A stretch of 64,000 nt of DNA from Sphingomonas sp. SORGH_AS_0879. Its GTDB lineage: Bacteria; Pseudomonadota; Alphaproteobacteria; Sphingomonadales; Sphingomonadaceae. The stretch lies in the NCBI RefSeq assembly GCF_030819175.1, contig NZ_JAUTBJ010000001.1:49185-113184 (forward strand), given 5' to 3'. Below are positions 8,212 to 18,221 of this stretch, piece after piece. The position numbers and the translations under genes are program-made. The notes below the pieces were generated by a model, which saw only the letters and a program-made list of their open reading frames with translations, had not been told where the DNA came from and ran no database searches. Numbering within the stretch: the stretch's first letter is position 1; the number at the start of each line of letters is the position of its first letter.

Positions 8212-11007
8212 ATGCACGCCATTCGTTCCGGCATCCGCGGTTTCGCGGGGGCCTCGCTCATCGCATTGGGGCTTGCCGCCAGCCCGGCATTCGCCCTTGC
8301 CAGCGATGCCGCACCGGCGGGCGTGCCCGCCTCCGGGCCGATCCTGTCTGGGCGCATCTATGACGCGACCGGCGTTGCCTTGCCCGGCGCGCGGGTCGTG
8401 GTCGAGGGGACGGGGGTTCAGGCGACCACCAACCTCCAGGGCGAATTCAGCATCGTCACGCCCGAGGAAGCGGGCGACGTCACCCTGCTGATCGACTATC
8501 TGGGGCGCGCAGGCATCACCCATGTCGTCGCGGCGGCCGATCGCGGGCGTCCCGTCTCGCTGACCCTGCCCGCCGCCAGCGGCGAGCCCGGCGATATCGT
8601 CGTCACCGGCGCCTCGCTGCTCGACAATACCGCGCGCGCGCTCAACCAGCAGCGGACGGCGGACAACACCGTCACCATCATCTCGGCCGACGCCATCGGC
8701 CGCTTCCCCGATCCCAATATCGCCGAAGCGCTGCAACGCGCGCCCGGCGTCGGCATCGAGCGCGACCAGGGCGAGGGCCGCTATATCAACGTGCGCGGCG
8801 CGCCGAGCGAGTGGTCGGCCGTGTCGGTCGACGGCATCCAGATCCCCTCGGTCGACCCGACCACGCGGGCCGTCGACTTGGACACCTTGCCCTCCGACAT
8901 CGTCGCCAATCTGGAGGTGACCAAGTCGCTGCTCCCCTATCAGGATGCGGACTCGATCGCGGGCGCGGTCAACATCACCACCCGCTCGCCCTTCGACCGC
9001 AAGGGCTTCGCGCTGACCGGCATGGGCGGCATGAGCTACAACCAGTTCGGCAAGGGCCATGACTATCGCGGATCGGCCGCGGTCAGCGATACCTTCGGCC
9101 CGGATCGCCAGTTCGGCCTGCTGCTCTCGGGCAGCTATTCGATGACCCATCGCCGCCCCGACAATGTCGAAAACACCTGGACCCAGACCCCGGCGGGGCT
9201 GCGCGTCACCGAAACCTTGTTCAAGGATTACGACACCAAGCGCCAGCGTATCGCGGGCACCGGCGCGTTCGAATGGCGTCCGTCCGACCTGACCCATGCC
9301 TGGGTGCGCGGCACCTATGCCCGGTTCGAGGATGACGAGTTTCGCGATCGCATTGGTATCCTCTGGAGCGAGGGCACGCTCCAGGCCGGATCGACCGACC
9401 GCGCCGCGACGTACCGCAACACCCGCATCGAGAAGCAGGTCCGCCACCGCAAGCAGGTCAACGAAATCTGGTCGGCCACGGCGGGCATCGAACAGCGGCT
9501 GGGCGAGGGGACGATCCGCGCGGATGTCGCCTATAGCGAAAGCTCGCAGACCTATCCGCGTCGCGACGAACTGCTGTTCCGCTCCAGCCTGCGCCCGACG
9601 CTGTCCTATGATTTCGCCGATGCCGACCTGCCCGGCTATTCGCTATTCACCTCGAAGGAGCATCTCCAGACCGGAACCTTCGCCTTTCGCGAGAACGCCT
9701 ATCGGTCGAACACGACGAAGAATGACGAACTGACGCTGGCGGTCCGCTCCGACCTGCCGGTGGGCGAGACGGTGACCTTCTCGACCGGCGGCAAATATCG
9801 CGCGCGGCATATCAACGCCGATGAAGAGCGGTTCCGCGACCGCCGCGCCAGCGCCGCCCCGAGCCAGAGCCTGACGGGGCTGCTGTCGGATCAGGACTCG
9901 CGCAATTTCGGCTATGACCTGGGCCAGCGGTTCGACACCGGGCTGGCGGACGCCTATTTCGACGCGACCAAGGCCGCCTCGGAACGCCGCCTGCCGCAGT
10001 CGCTGACCGCCGATTATGTCGCGGAGGAGAAGATCCTCGGCCTGTTCGGCATGGCGAAATATGTGAAGGACGGCACCACCCTGATCGCGGGGCTTCGCGT
10101 CGAGACGACCGATTTCGAGAGCAGCGCGCCCAGCGTCTCGCGCACCGGCGCGGTCACCAATGCGCGTGGGCATAACAGCTATGCCGATGTCTTCCCGAAC
10201 CTGACGCTGCGCCAGGCCTTCACGCCCAACCTGATCCTGCGCGCCGCGCTGAGCCGCGCGATCAACCGTCCCAACTTCCCGCAGATCGCCCCGCGCGTGC
10301 TGGAGACGAGCGAGGGCAATACGGTGCGGGTCGAGTTCGGCAATCCCGACCTGAAGCCGACCCTGTCCAACAACGCCGATGCGGGTCTGGAATATTACAT
10401 CCGGCCGCTGGGCGTGATCTCGGTCAACGGCTTCTACAAGGACCTGTCCGACTATCGCTACACGCTGACCAGCACGGGCATCTACAACGGCGTGGGGGGC
10501 GCGATCCTCAGCCGCCCGGTCAATGCGCGGGCTGGCGAGCTGTACGGCGTCGAGGTCAACTGGCAGCAGCATCTCAGCTTCCTGCCCGGCGTGCTGAGCG
10601 GGTTCGGGGTGTTCGCCAATTACACCTATACCAAGGGCCATGCGACGTTCGACACCGCCTATGCCGGGCGCAGCCGCTTCGCGCTGCCGGGCCAGTCGAC
10701 GCATATGTGGAACGCCAGCCTCTTCTACGAGCGCGGGCCGTTGAATGTCCGCGTCGCCTATACCAAGCGGTCGGACTATCTGGACGAGATCAACGCCGAC
10801 AACCCCGCGCTGGACCTGTATTGGGAAGGTCGCGGCCAACTCGACGTGACGGGCAGCGTGCAGCTTGCCAAGGGCATCAACCTGTTCGCCGAGGGCAAGA
10901 ACCTGACCAACACGCCGGGCGTGCGCTATTTCGGCGAACGGTATCGGACGTACGAATATGAGAAGTTCGGCTATACCGTCTTCGCCGGTGTGCGGGTGAA
11001 GCTGTGA
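8212..11007 (+). CDS. TonB-dependent receptor 2 with N-terminal carboxypeptidase-regulatory-like domain
   Basis: 931-residue receptor. Signal peptide ends near ASPAFALA. Residues ~40-120 form a CarboxypepD_reg-like beta domain (GRIYDATGVALPGARVVVEG), then a plug with FPDPNIAEALQRAPGVGIER and RYINVRGAPSEWSAVSVDGI, typical of the large sphingomonad/Caulobacter TonB receptors. The barrel ends GYTVFAGVRVKL. Start ATG 8212 follows GGGGGAG; an upstream ATG at 8167 is less likely. The stop overlaps the GTG of a phytase gene by 4 bp (GTGA), so the pair is translationally coupled. Phytate or another phosphorylated compound is a reasonable ligand guess. Confidence 0.9.
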   Translation: MHAIRSGIRGFAGASLIALGLAASPAFALASDAAPAGVPASGPILSGRIYDATGVALPGARVVVEGTGVQATTNLQGEFSIVTPEEAGDVTLLIDYLGRAGITHVVAAADRGRPVSLTLPAASGEPGDIVVTGASLLDNTARALNQQRTADNTVTIISADAIGRFPDPNIAEALQRAPGVGIERDQGEGRYINVRGAPSEWSAVSVDGIQIPSVDPTTRAVDLDTLPSDIVANLEVTKSLLPYQDADSIAGAVNITTRSPFDRKGFALTGMGGMSYNQFGKGHDYRGSAAVSDTFGPDRQFGLLLSGSYSMTHRRPDNVENTWTQTPAGLRVTETLFKDYDTKRQRIAGTGAFEWRPSDLTHAWVRGTYARFEDDEFRDRIGILWSEGTLQAGSTDRAATYRNTRIEKQVRHRKQVNEIWSATAGIEQRLGEGTIRADVAYSESSQTYPRRDELLFRSSLRPTLSYDFADADLPGYSLFTSKEHLQTGTFAFRENAYRSNTTKNDELTLAVRSDLPVGETVTFSTGGKYRARHINADEERFRDRRASAAPSQSLTGLLSDQDSRNFGYDLGQRFDTGLADAYFDATKAASERRLPQSLTADYVAEEKILGLFGMAKYVKDGTTLIAGLRVETTDFESSAPSVSRTGAVTNARGHNSYADVFPNLTLRQAFTPNLILRAALSRAINRPNFPQIAPRVLETSEGNTVRVEFGNPDLKPTLSNNADAGLEYYIRPLGVISVNGFYKDLSDYRYTLTSTGIYNGVGGAILSRPVNARAGELYGVEVNWQQHLSFLPGVLSGFGVFANYTYTKGHATFDTAYAGRSRFALPGQSTHMWNASLFYERGPLNVRVAYTKRSDYLDEINADNPALDLYWEGRGQLDVTGSVQLAKGINLFAEGKNLTNTPGVRYFGERYRTYEYEKFGYTVFAGVRVKL

Positions 11008-12023
11008 GGGCCGCGTTCCTGACGCTGCTGCTCGCCGGGTGCGCCAGCGTGCCCGCCGCGACGCCGATCACCGCGCCCAATGTCGCCGCCAGCGCCGAGA
11101 CCGATCCGGTCGACAGCACATCGGATGCGGCGGACGATCCCGCCATCTGGCGCAACGCCGCCAACCCGGCCGCCAGCCTGGTCATCGGCACCGACAAGCA
11201 GGCGGGCATCCATGTCTATGACCTGAAGGGCAAGCGCCTGTCCTTCACGCCGGCCGCGCGGCTCAACAATGTCGATCTGCGCGAGATGGCGGGGGGCCGG
11301 GTGATCGTGGCGGCCAGCGACCGGGCGGACAAGGCGAACGCGCATGTCGCGCTGTTCACGCTCGACACCACCGCGCGCCGACTGGTGCCGATGGGCCGCT
11401 ATCCGGTGGGGGCGGGCGAGGCGTACGGCATGTGCCTGTGGACCCGCGCGAAGGACAAGGCGCTGTTCGGCTTCGTCGTGCTCAAGGACGGGCGGATCGA
11501 TCAGGTCCGCATCGACCTGTCCACCGCCACCCCGCGCGTCGAACGGTTGCGCAGCATGAAGCTCGCCAGCCAGGCCGAGGGCTGCGTGGTCGATGACCGC
11601 ACCGGCCTTCTCTATGTTGCCGAGGAAGATGTCGGGCTGTGGCGCTTTGCCGCCGACCCCGCCGCGCCGACCACCGGCACGCCGATCGCCAGGGTAGACG
11701 GCCGCACGCTGGTCGCCGATGCCGAAGGGCTGGCGCTGGCGCCCAAGGGGGCGAAGGGCGGCTATCTGGTCGTCTCCAGCCAGGGGGACAATGGCTATAG
11801 CCTCTACCGCCTGCCGGGCGTGACCTATGCCGGGCGCTTCCGGATCGGCGGGGGTGCGATCGACGGGACGAGCGACACCGACGGGATCGAACTGGCGCTG
11901 GGCGATTTCGGGCCGGATTATCCCAAGGGCCTGTTCGTCGCCCAGGACGGCGACAACGCGCCGGATACGCAGAATTTCAAATATGTCGGCTGGGGGAAGG
12001 TCGTCGAGGCGCTAGGGCTGTAG
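11004..12023 (+). CDS. Beta-propeller phytase (lipoprotein)
   Basis: 339 residues. Beta-propeller phytases hydrolyse inositol hexakisphosphate in a Ca-dependent way. Seen here: DDPAIWRNAANPAASLVIGT and DKQAGIHVYDLKGKRLSF near the N-terminus, a late GLFVAQDGDNAPDTQNFKYV, and a mid-protein QAEGCVVDDRTGLLYVAEED, all family landmarks. A lipobox (LLLAGC, Cys near residue 13) predicts membrane anchoring. Start is GTG, overlapping the receptor stop by 4 bp. With the receptor and the Pho-box-like site this makes a phytate-use operon. Confidence in the family is high; substrate preference is inferred. Confidence 0.92.
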   Translation: MRAAFLTLLLAGCASVPAATPITAPNVAASAETDPVDSTSDAADDPAIWRNAANPAASLVIGTDKQAGIHVYDLKGKRLSFTPAARLNNVDLREMAGGRVIVAASDRADKANAHVALFTLDTTARRLVPMGRYPVGAGEAYGMCLWTRAKDKALFGFVVLKDGRIDQVRIDLSTATPRVERLRSMKLASQAEGCVVDDRTGLLYVAEEDVGLWRFAADPAAPTTGTPIARVDGRTLVADAEGLALAPKGAKGGYLVVSSQGDNGYSLYRLPGVTYAGRFRIGGGAIDGTSDTDGIELALGDFGPDYPKGLFVAQDGDNAPDTQNFKYVGWGKVVEALGL

Positions 12024-12033
12024 GGTCCTCGAC

Positions 12034-12138
12034 GCTCCCCTCCCCTTCAGGGGAGGGGCCGGGGGTGGGGCGCTTCCGCAAACGCGACGCCGGTTGGAGA
12101 GGCCCCACCCCAACCCCTCCCCTGAAGGGGAGGGGCTC
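12034..12138. repeat. Paired GC-rich hairpins between convergent genes (probable terminator)
   Basis: Two copies of a CCCCTCCCC-TTCA-GGGGAGGGG type hairpin in inverted order, with GGGGGTGGGG and its partner between them. They lie between the phytase stop and the convergent TonB receptor stop, so they probably act as a two-way terminator. A half copy recurs at 30936. Confidence 0.6.
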
Positions 12139-12153
12139 GGCCCGGATCGCGCT

Positions 12154-14705
12154 TCAGAACAGCTTGCGCACCCCGACCCGGACCGAGCGGCCGATGGGGT
12201 CGAGATAGGCGGGCTGGAAGCGGTTGGGCGTATCGCCGTTGCGGTCGGTGACGTTGATCCGGTCGTTCAGCAGGTTCTCGACCGTGACATTGACGTTCAG
12301 CCCCTTGGTCCAGGGCCGGTCGAGGATCTTGTCGACCTTGAGGAAGCTGTACAGGACCAGCCAGGTCCGGCCGGAAAAGCGCAGGTCGGACGCGGCGATG
12401 TCGCTGCGGATACGGGTCGGCCCCTGGACGCGGCCATAAAGGCCGAGATTGAACAGGCCATAGTTGACATAGCCGTTCAGCTCGACATCCCAGCGCGGGC
12501 GGCCCCCGGTGCCGTTCAGCGTCGCCCCGTCCAGCAGGTCGAGCACCGGCCCGCCGCTGCGCAGGGTCAGCCGGTCCTCCAGCCGGTAATTGGTCGTCGC
12601 CGACACCGACAGGAATCCCGGCTCCTTGCGCGGGCGGGGCGGCGGGGCGGTCTTTGCCGCATCGGGGGAGGGGGCCGCGGCGGGCGGGGGCGGGGTCTTG
12701 CCCAGCCGGGTCTGGAGATTGACCGCGATCCGCAGCTTGCGCTCCCGCTCGAACGCCAGATTGACCGGGCGCAGATCGACGCTGACCAACTGCCCCAGCG
12801 CGTCGGGACGAACAGGTCGGGAAAGACGCGCTGAAAGGCCGGCGTCGCCCCGCCCAGCGAAGCCGCCTGATTGTCGATCCGCGTGTCGAGATAATCCAGG
12901 CCGAAGCGGATTTCCTTGTCCCTGACCGGCTGGACCGCGATGCCCAGCGTCGTGACCCGCCGCTTTTCGGGCGCCAGATCGGGATTGCCGCCCATGATCG
13001 TGGTGACCAGCGTCGAGCGCCCCGTCACGAAGTCGAAAAAGGGGATGTTGGGCGTCGCCAGCACCGGCGCGACCAGTTGCGTCATGGCGGGCGCGGCCTG
13101 TGCGATGTTGACCGAGGCGCTGAACTGGACGGGGCGGAACGGCGTCCAGTTCAGCCCGATATTGGAATTGCTCAGCCGCCCGAAATCCGACACCTGCGAC
13201 ACACCCGCCATGCCGTCCAACTGCAATTCGCCGAGAAAGCCCAGCGAGCCCTCGCGCGCCGAGGCGAGGGGCAGGCTGGCATTGACGCTGGCCCCGCGCG
13301 TAGTGCGGCCGACCCCGTCGTCGGGCAGCGCCAGGCTGGTGGTCGCGCGGCTGTCGATCCGGGCATAATCGGTGGTGACGGTCAGCAGCGCGTCGCCGGC
13401 GGGCAGATGGACGACGGGGCCGTCGGCGGTCGCCTTGATCCCCAGCGTGTCGGACGCCGCTCGGCTCCGGTTGCGGGTACGAAGGGCAGCGGTCGCGGGA
13501 TCGATCGCCGCCATCGGGTCCCCGCCCGCATCGATCGCCGCCTGAAGCGCGTTCAGCGGCACTCCCGTCTCGGAATTGCTGCGCGACGCCAGCCGGTCGT
13601 AATTGCCGGTCACCGCCCAGCTCCAGCGGCGGACGGTGCCGGTCAGCGAACCGCCCGCGTGCAGCGCCATGCTGGTCGTCCGCTGGCGCAGCACGCTGTC
13701 GGGCAGATAGCGATAGAGGAGGGTGTCATCGGCGAAGGGAAAGCCCCCCAGCCCGCCGGGCACGCGCAGCAGGGCGGGGGACAGGCCGTTCAGCCCGCGC
13801 GTCTGGACCGCCGCCATCGACAGCATCACCGACCCCGACACCGTCTTGCCGAGCGGCGAGGCCAGGCTCGCCTCGCTATGGATCGTGTCGCTCAACGGCT
13901 GGAGCGTGCGATAGGGCCCCAGATCGGTGACCCCCGCCGGGCTGTTCGCATAGGCGGCAAGCGTGCCCCGCATCGCCGGATCGACCGGCACCCCGGCCAC
14001 AGTGACGCTCCGCCCCGCCAGCAGGTCGAGGCGGGGGTCCAGGCTGGCCCCGTTCACGCCGGTCACATTGCCACCGCTCGCGAACAGCGTGTCGGGATCG
14101 GGCACGATATCGCGCTGGCTCTGCAACACCGGGTCCTGCCGCAGATGCGAGACGTTGAAGGTCAGGCGGCGCGGCCCGTCGATCCGGGCCGAGGTGACTT
14201 CGCTATATTTGGTGCCGCCCCCGCCCTCGGTGGTGATGCCGGGCAGGAGCTGGACCGTGACCGCGCGGAATCTCTTCTTGGTGATGAAGTTCATCACACG
14301 GACATTGGGCGGATAGCCGAAGCGCGCCGCCTCCTGCTCGGGCAATATCTCGATCCGCTCCATCGCCTCATAGGGCAGGCTCTGGAATTCGGCGAAGCCC
14401 GAGACGCGGCGTCCGTTGAGCAGCATCACCGGCTCGCCCCCGCCGGACGAACTGGTCAGCGCCTTCACCCGCTTGAGCAACTCGGTCAGGTTGGGGGCGC
14501 CCATGGCGTCCAGCGCCTGGGCATCCAGCACCGCGACCGGCTCGACCGCGCCGATGACGGAGCCGGGGATGCGCTTGCCGGTGACGGTGACTTCGGCGGG
14601 CGGAGCGCCCGTGTCGGTCTGGGCGAAGGCCGGGGCCGACAGGCCCAGGGCGACGACCGACCATGCCGCGCGGCGCTTCGGCCGCACGCTCCCCTTAGCT
14701 CGCAT
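12154..14705 (-). pseudogene. TonB-dependent receptor 3, split by a 1-base frameshift
   Basis: About 850 residues when the frame is restored. Signal peptide ends near SAPAFAQ. The plug carries MLLNGRRVSGFAEFQSLPYE and AMERIEILPEQEAARFGYPP instead of the common GPQGTLFG, a divergent plug class. The barrel ends GRSVRVGVRKLF. The frame breaks after FPDLFVP: the minus strand has CCC (12805-12807) where CCCC would continue as DALGQLVSVDLRPVNLAF. A Pro/Ala-rich insert (PPPPAAAPSPDAAKTAPPP) sits in the last third. The upstream region has Pho-box-like repeats. The gene may be intact if the missing base is a sequencing error. Confidence 0.8.
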
Positions 14706-14751
14706 CGTCCAGCCACTCCCATCGCCGACGTGAAGGCGGCAGATACTGTGG

Positions 14752-14773
14752 CAACCATGTCACAATTATGGCA
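14752..14773 (-). promoter_or_regulatory. Pho-box-like tandem repeat upstream of TonB receptor 3
   Basis: On the minus strand TGCCATAATTG is followed directly by TGACATGGTTG: two 11-bp units sharing CAT and TTG, as in PhoB boxes. It lies 47 bp upstream of the receptor start. Weaker units (ATGTCAAGCTT, CTCTCAAAAAA) continue upstream in the same register. Confidence 0.5.
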
Positions 14774-14909
14774 TTTTTTGAGAGAAGCTTGACATACTCT
14801 CAAGACACTTCCGCGCGACAGAAAATATTGAGCATCAGGAGAGACTTGAACGAGCAGGGCAGCGCGGGGATTTTCTCATGCCGCCTCTTCGCATGCGGTG
14901 CGAACCCGC

Positions 14910-16070
14910 TCAGTTCGTCGGGACGACCGGTTCGGTGATCAGCGGGGCGGGGGCCCTTTTGCTGCGAAGGACGCCGCGCATCACGCGGACATAATGGTCC
15001 GCGCCATGCTCGATGGTGAAGCGTCGCGCCTGGTGCAGCGTGCGCCGGGCGTCCTGGGCGTGGGGACGCGCCGTGGCGATCGCGTCGGCGAAGGCGGCCT
15101 CGTCGCCGACCGGGACCAGGGTCCCCAGCGCGCCCTGCTGCAACAGCGCCGCCATCGACCGGCTGCAATCGGTGGCGATGATGCCGATATTGGCGGCCAG
15201 CCCCTCCAGGATCACCGCGGGCACGCCCTCATAGTGCGAGGACAGCAGCAGCATGTCGTACTGCCCCAGCAGCGCGGCGGGATTGGTGACATAGCCCCGG
15301 AAATCGACCCGGTCGGCGATGCCCAGCGTCACCGCCAGCGCCTCCAGCGCGGGTCGCTCCGGCCCGTCGCCGAACAGGGTCAGCGTATCGTGCGCGCGGG
15401 CCCCGCGTGCGAACCCGCGCAGCATCAGCGCGAGATTCTTCTGCGGGGCCAGCCGCGCGATGGTGACGAAGCGGCGTCCGTCCGAGCGGATCGGGGCGGG
15501 GAGCGGCTCGCGCAACGCCATGATCTGTGCCTCGGACAAGGCCGGGTCGGGGATGATCGCCACGCGGGCGGGGGAGACGCGCACGCCCTGCACGATCTCG
15601 GCGCGCATCGGCTTTTCCATGCCGACGAAATGGTCGATCGCCAGCCCCTGGATGCGCAGCCAGATACGATAGAAGGCCCGATAGAGCCGCGAGGCGTCGG
15701 TCCGGTCCAGATTGTTGCTGATCTTGGCAACCACCGGCGGGCAGTCGCGGCCCAGGATCAGCTTCAGCATCACCGCGACAAAGGCATAGGTGTTGCCCGC
15801 ACAGAACAGCATGTCGGGCCGCACCGCGCGCACGACGCGCGGCAGGGTTAGGACCATCCAGATCGTCTCCCAATGCGCGATCCCCGGCCAGCGGCGGGGC
15901 GGCGTCACGAAATCAAGCCCCGCACCGACATCCTCGGCCATCGCGCCATCGGTCCGCCCCAGGAAGAGCGGCGCATCGATCCCCGTCTCCCGCCAGCGGC
16001 GGACGAGGCGCAGCGCGATCCGCTCCACCCCGCCGGGCTCGAAACTGTGCAGGAAGGTCAGGACGCGCAA
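14910..16070 (-). CDS. GT4-family glycosyltransferase
   Basis: 386-residue GT-B-fold glycosyltransferase of the GT4 type. N-terminus LTFLHSFEPGGVERIALRL is the family acceptor-domain loop. The C-terminal nucleotide-sugar domain shows RFVTIARLAPQKNLALMLRG, LFGDGPERPALEALAV and SSHYEGVPAVILEGLA, with the E-X7-E signature. No signal peptide or helix was seen, so it is cytosolic or membrane-associated. Sugar donor and product are unknown. A membrane GT-C-like protein is encoded divergently 580 bp away, hinting at glycan or exopolysaccharide work. Confidence 0.88.
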   Translation of the reverse strand: MRVLTFLHSFEPGGVERIALRLVRRWRETGIDAPLFLGRTDGAMAEDVGAGLDFVTPPRRWPGIAHWETIWMVLTLPRVVRAVRPDMLFCAGNTYAFVAVMLKLILGRDCPPVVAKISNNLDRTDASRLYRAFYRIWLRIQGLAIDHFVGMEKPMRAEIVQGVRVSPARVAIIPDPALSEAQIMALREPLPAPIRSDGRRFVTIARLAPQKNLALMLRGFARGARAHDTLTLFGDGPERPALEALAVTLGIADRVDFRGYVTNPAALLGQYDMLLLSSHYEGVPAVILEGLAANIGIIATDCSRSMAALLQQGALGTLVPVGDEAAFADAIATARPHAQDARRTLHQARRFTIEHGADHYVRVMRGVLRSKRAPAPLITEPVVPTN

Positions 16071-16651
16071 AATGCCGCCCGCTTCGCCCGAAGCCGTGCC
16101 CCATCACCCGAACGTCGCGGAAATCGCCCCATCGCTCCACCCATAGATCGGCCAGGGAAAATGGTCGACACCGCCCCTATAATCGGTCGTGAAGCCTCTG
16201 TCATGTTGGGGGATTCTGTGGCCCGTCCCGTTTCGTCACTCGGGAGCGGATCGGCATTTATTTTTCACGCGAAGGCGCGAAGAATGTGTTCGCGCGGAGG
16301 CGCGGAGGACGCAGAGAGGTCGTGCACGGGGCGTCGGCAGTCCATTTTCCTCATCCGACGTTTTGGCGAGGCGCTGCCGCGCGAGCCTGATTCCTCTGCG
16401 CCCTCCGCGCCTCTGCGCGCAAAAAAAGGCGACGTCGCCCGGATTTCAGGCCGGATCGACATTCCCCATTCCTCACCTGCCACTGGGGACCATGCGAAGC
16501 ATGGTGGAGGGGTGTCCCCCTATCGAGAGCGCGACACCCCTCCGTCAGGCCTTCGGCCTGCCACCTCCCCTTGCAGGGGAGGAATGGGGAATGTCCATCA
16601 GCGCCGATTCCCGCTTGCCTTTGCACCCAAAGCCACCCACCCGCCGACAGG
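16071..16651. repeat. 580-bp divergent intergenic region with two repeat elements
   Basis: No gene was recognised. At 16290-16316 the sequence GGAGGCGCGGAGGACGCAGA is mirrored at 16397-16423 by CTCTGCGCCCTCCGCGCCTC, giving a long imperfect inverted repeat with about 80 bp between. At 16470-16588 lies a REP-like element (CCATGCGAAGCATGGTGGAG with CCTCCCCTTGCAGGGGAGGA). Promoters for the two flanking glycosyltransferase genes must lie here but are not evident. Confidence 0.55.
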
Positions 16652-18175
16652 ATGAACGACGCAAGCGGACAGGGGCGCGGGATCGGGGCGGTCGCCACCT
16701 TGGGGCTGTTGACCCTGGTGGCGCTGATCGTGCGGGCGCAGGGTTTCGGCAATCCGGTGATCGGGTTCGACGAGCAATTCTATCTGCTGGTCGGCGACCG
16801 GATGCTGCACGGCGCGCTGCCCTATGTCGATATCTTCGACCGCAAGCCGATCGGGCTGTTCCTGCTCTATGCGGGCGCGCGGGCGCTGGGGGGGGACGGA
16901 TTCCTCGCCTATAAGCTGGTCGCGACCGGATTCGTCGTCGCCACCGCTTACGGGGTGCAGCGGATCGCGCGGGCCTTCGCCCCGCCTATGGCCGCGATCG
17001 GGGCGGCGATCCTCTATATCCTCTGGCTGAACCTGATGGAGGGGGAAGGGGGGCAGTCGCCCGTCTTCTACAATGCGCTGATCCTGGTCGCCGCGACGAT
17101 GATGCTGCGCGCGGTGGAGCGGCGCGGGTCGCTCTTCGGATCGGGCGCGGGCGCGATGGCGGCGATCGGGCTGGCGCTCCAGATCAAATATTCGGTGCTG
17201 CCCGAAGGGTTCGCCTTTGGCTGTATCCTGCTCTGGTGCGGGTGGCGCGAGCGGGTGGCACCGGTCCGGCTGGCGGGGATGGCGCTGGCCTGGGTCGCGC
17301 TGGCGCTGTTGCCGACTTTGGCCGCCTGGGGGGCCTATGCCGCGATGGGGGAGGGGCAGGCGTGGCTCTTCGCCAATTTTCTCTCGCTCGGCGGACAGGC
17401 GGCGCGACCGCTGGCGACCGAGCTGGAGGGGCTGGCCGCCTGTGTCGGCATCCTGCTGCCGCTCGCCCTCGTCATCGCGCTGGGGCGGCCATGGCGGCAT
17501 GTCGCGGCGGAGCGGCGGGGGGGGTTTCGCTTCCTGATCGTCTGGCTGGCGGTGACGGCGGTCGCGGTGCTGCTCTATGGCCGGTTCGGCAGCCCGCATT
17601 ATGCCATGCCGATCGTCCTGCCCGCGACCATCGTCGCCGCGCCGGTGCTGGGCCGCTGGCGGCGCGGGTGGCTGGTGGCGCTGATCGCGGTGATCGCGCT
17701 GGCGGGACAGGTCGTGCTCGCCTTGAGCGAACGCGCCAAGGGCGGTCGCGCCGAGGCCTTGGCCGTCGCCCGCGCCGCCATGCCCGAACGGGGGCCTGAT
17801 CGGGGCTGCCTCTATGTCTATGACGGCTATCCCGCGCTCTACATGCTGACCCATAGCTGCCTGCCGTCGAAATGGGTGTTTCCCGGCCATCTCAACACGC
17901 TGGACGAAGCGAGCGCGAGCGCGATCGGCACCGATCCGGTCGCCGAGGTCCGCCGCATCCTGGCCGCGCGACCGGGGGCGATCGTCGACGACTATCCGCG
18001 CTTCGCGTTCGGCAACCCCGCGACGCGCAAGGTGCTGGGCGAGGCGCTGGCCAGGGACTATCACCTCGCCGCCTGCGTCCCGACCGGGCCGAGCCGGGTG
18101 CGGCTGGTCTATCGACGCGGGCCGGGGCCCATGCCCGCCCATTGCCCGAGCGAGGCGATGCTGGCGATACGCTGA
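16652..18175 (+). CDS. Polytopic GT-C-type (GT39-like) glycosyltransferase, putative
   Basis: 507-residue membrane protein with about ten hydrophobic helices. Near the N-terminus is the GT39/ArnT-like first-loop pattern IGFDEQFYLLVGDRMLHGAL then PYVDIFDRKPIGLFLLYAG, whose acidic pair is typical of lipid-linked-sugar transferases. The C-terminal ~130 residues are soluble (LYVYDGYPALYMLTHSCLPS). Start ATG 16652 after ACAGG; upstream codons fall in the repeat. The lipid-sugar donor and target are unknown. It is followed by a GH43 enzyme on the same strand. Confidence 0.75.
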   Translation: MNDASGQGRGIGAVATLGLLTLVALIVRAQGFGNPVIGFDEQFYLLVGDRMLHGALPYVDIFDRKPIGLFLLYAGARALGGDGFLAYKLVATGFVVATAYGVQRIARAFAPPMAAIGAAILYILWLNLMEGEGGQSPVFYNALILVAATMMLRAVERRGSLFGSGAGAMAAIGLALQIKYSVLPEGFAFGCILLWCGWRERVAPVRLAGMALAWVALALLPTLAAWGAYAAMGEGQAWLFANFLSLGGQAARPLATELEGLAACVGILLPLALVIALGRPWRHVAAERRGGFRFLIVWLAVTAVAVLLYGRFGSPHYAMPIVLPATIVAAPVLGRWRRGWLVALIAVIALAGQVVLALSERAKGGRAEALAVARAAMPERGPDRGCLYVYDGYPALYMLTHSCLPSKWVFPGHLNTLDEASASAIGTDPVAEVRRILAARPGAIVDDYPRFAFGNPATRKVLGEALARDYHLAACVPTGPSRVRLVYRRGPGPMPAHCPSEAMLAIR

Positions 18176-18221
18176 CCAGGAACCGTATACGATATCGACA
18201 AGTTTGGCGGGGTCCGTCAGG

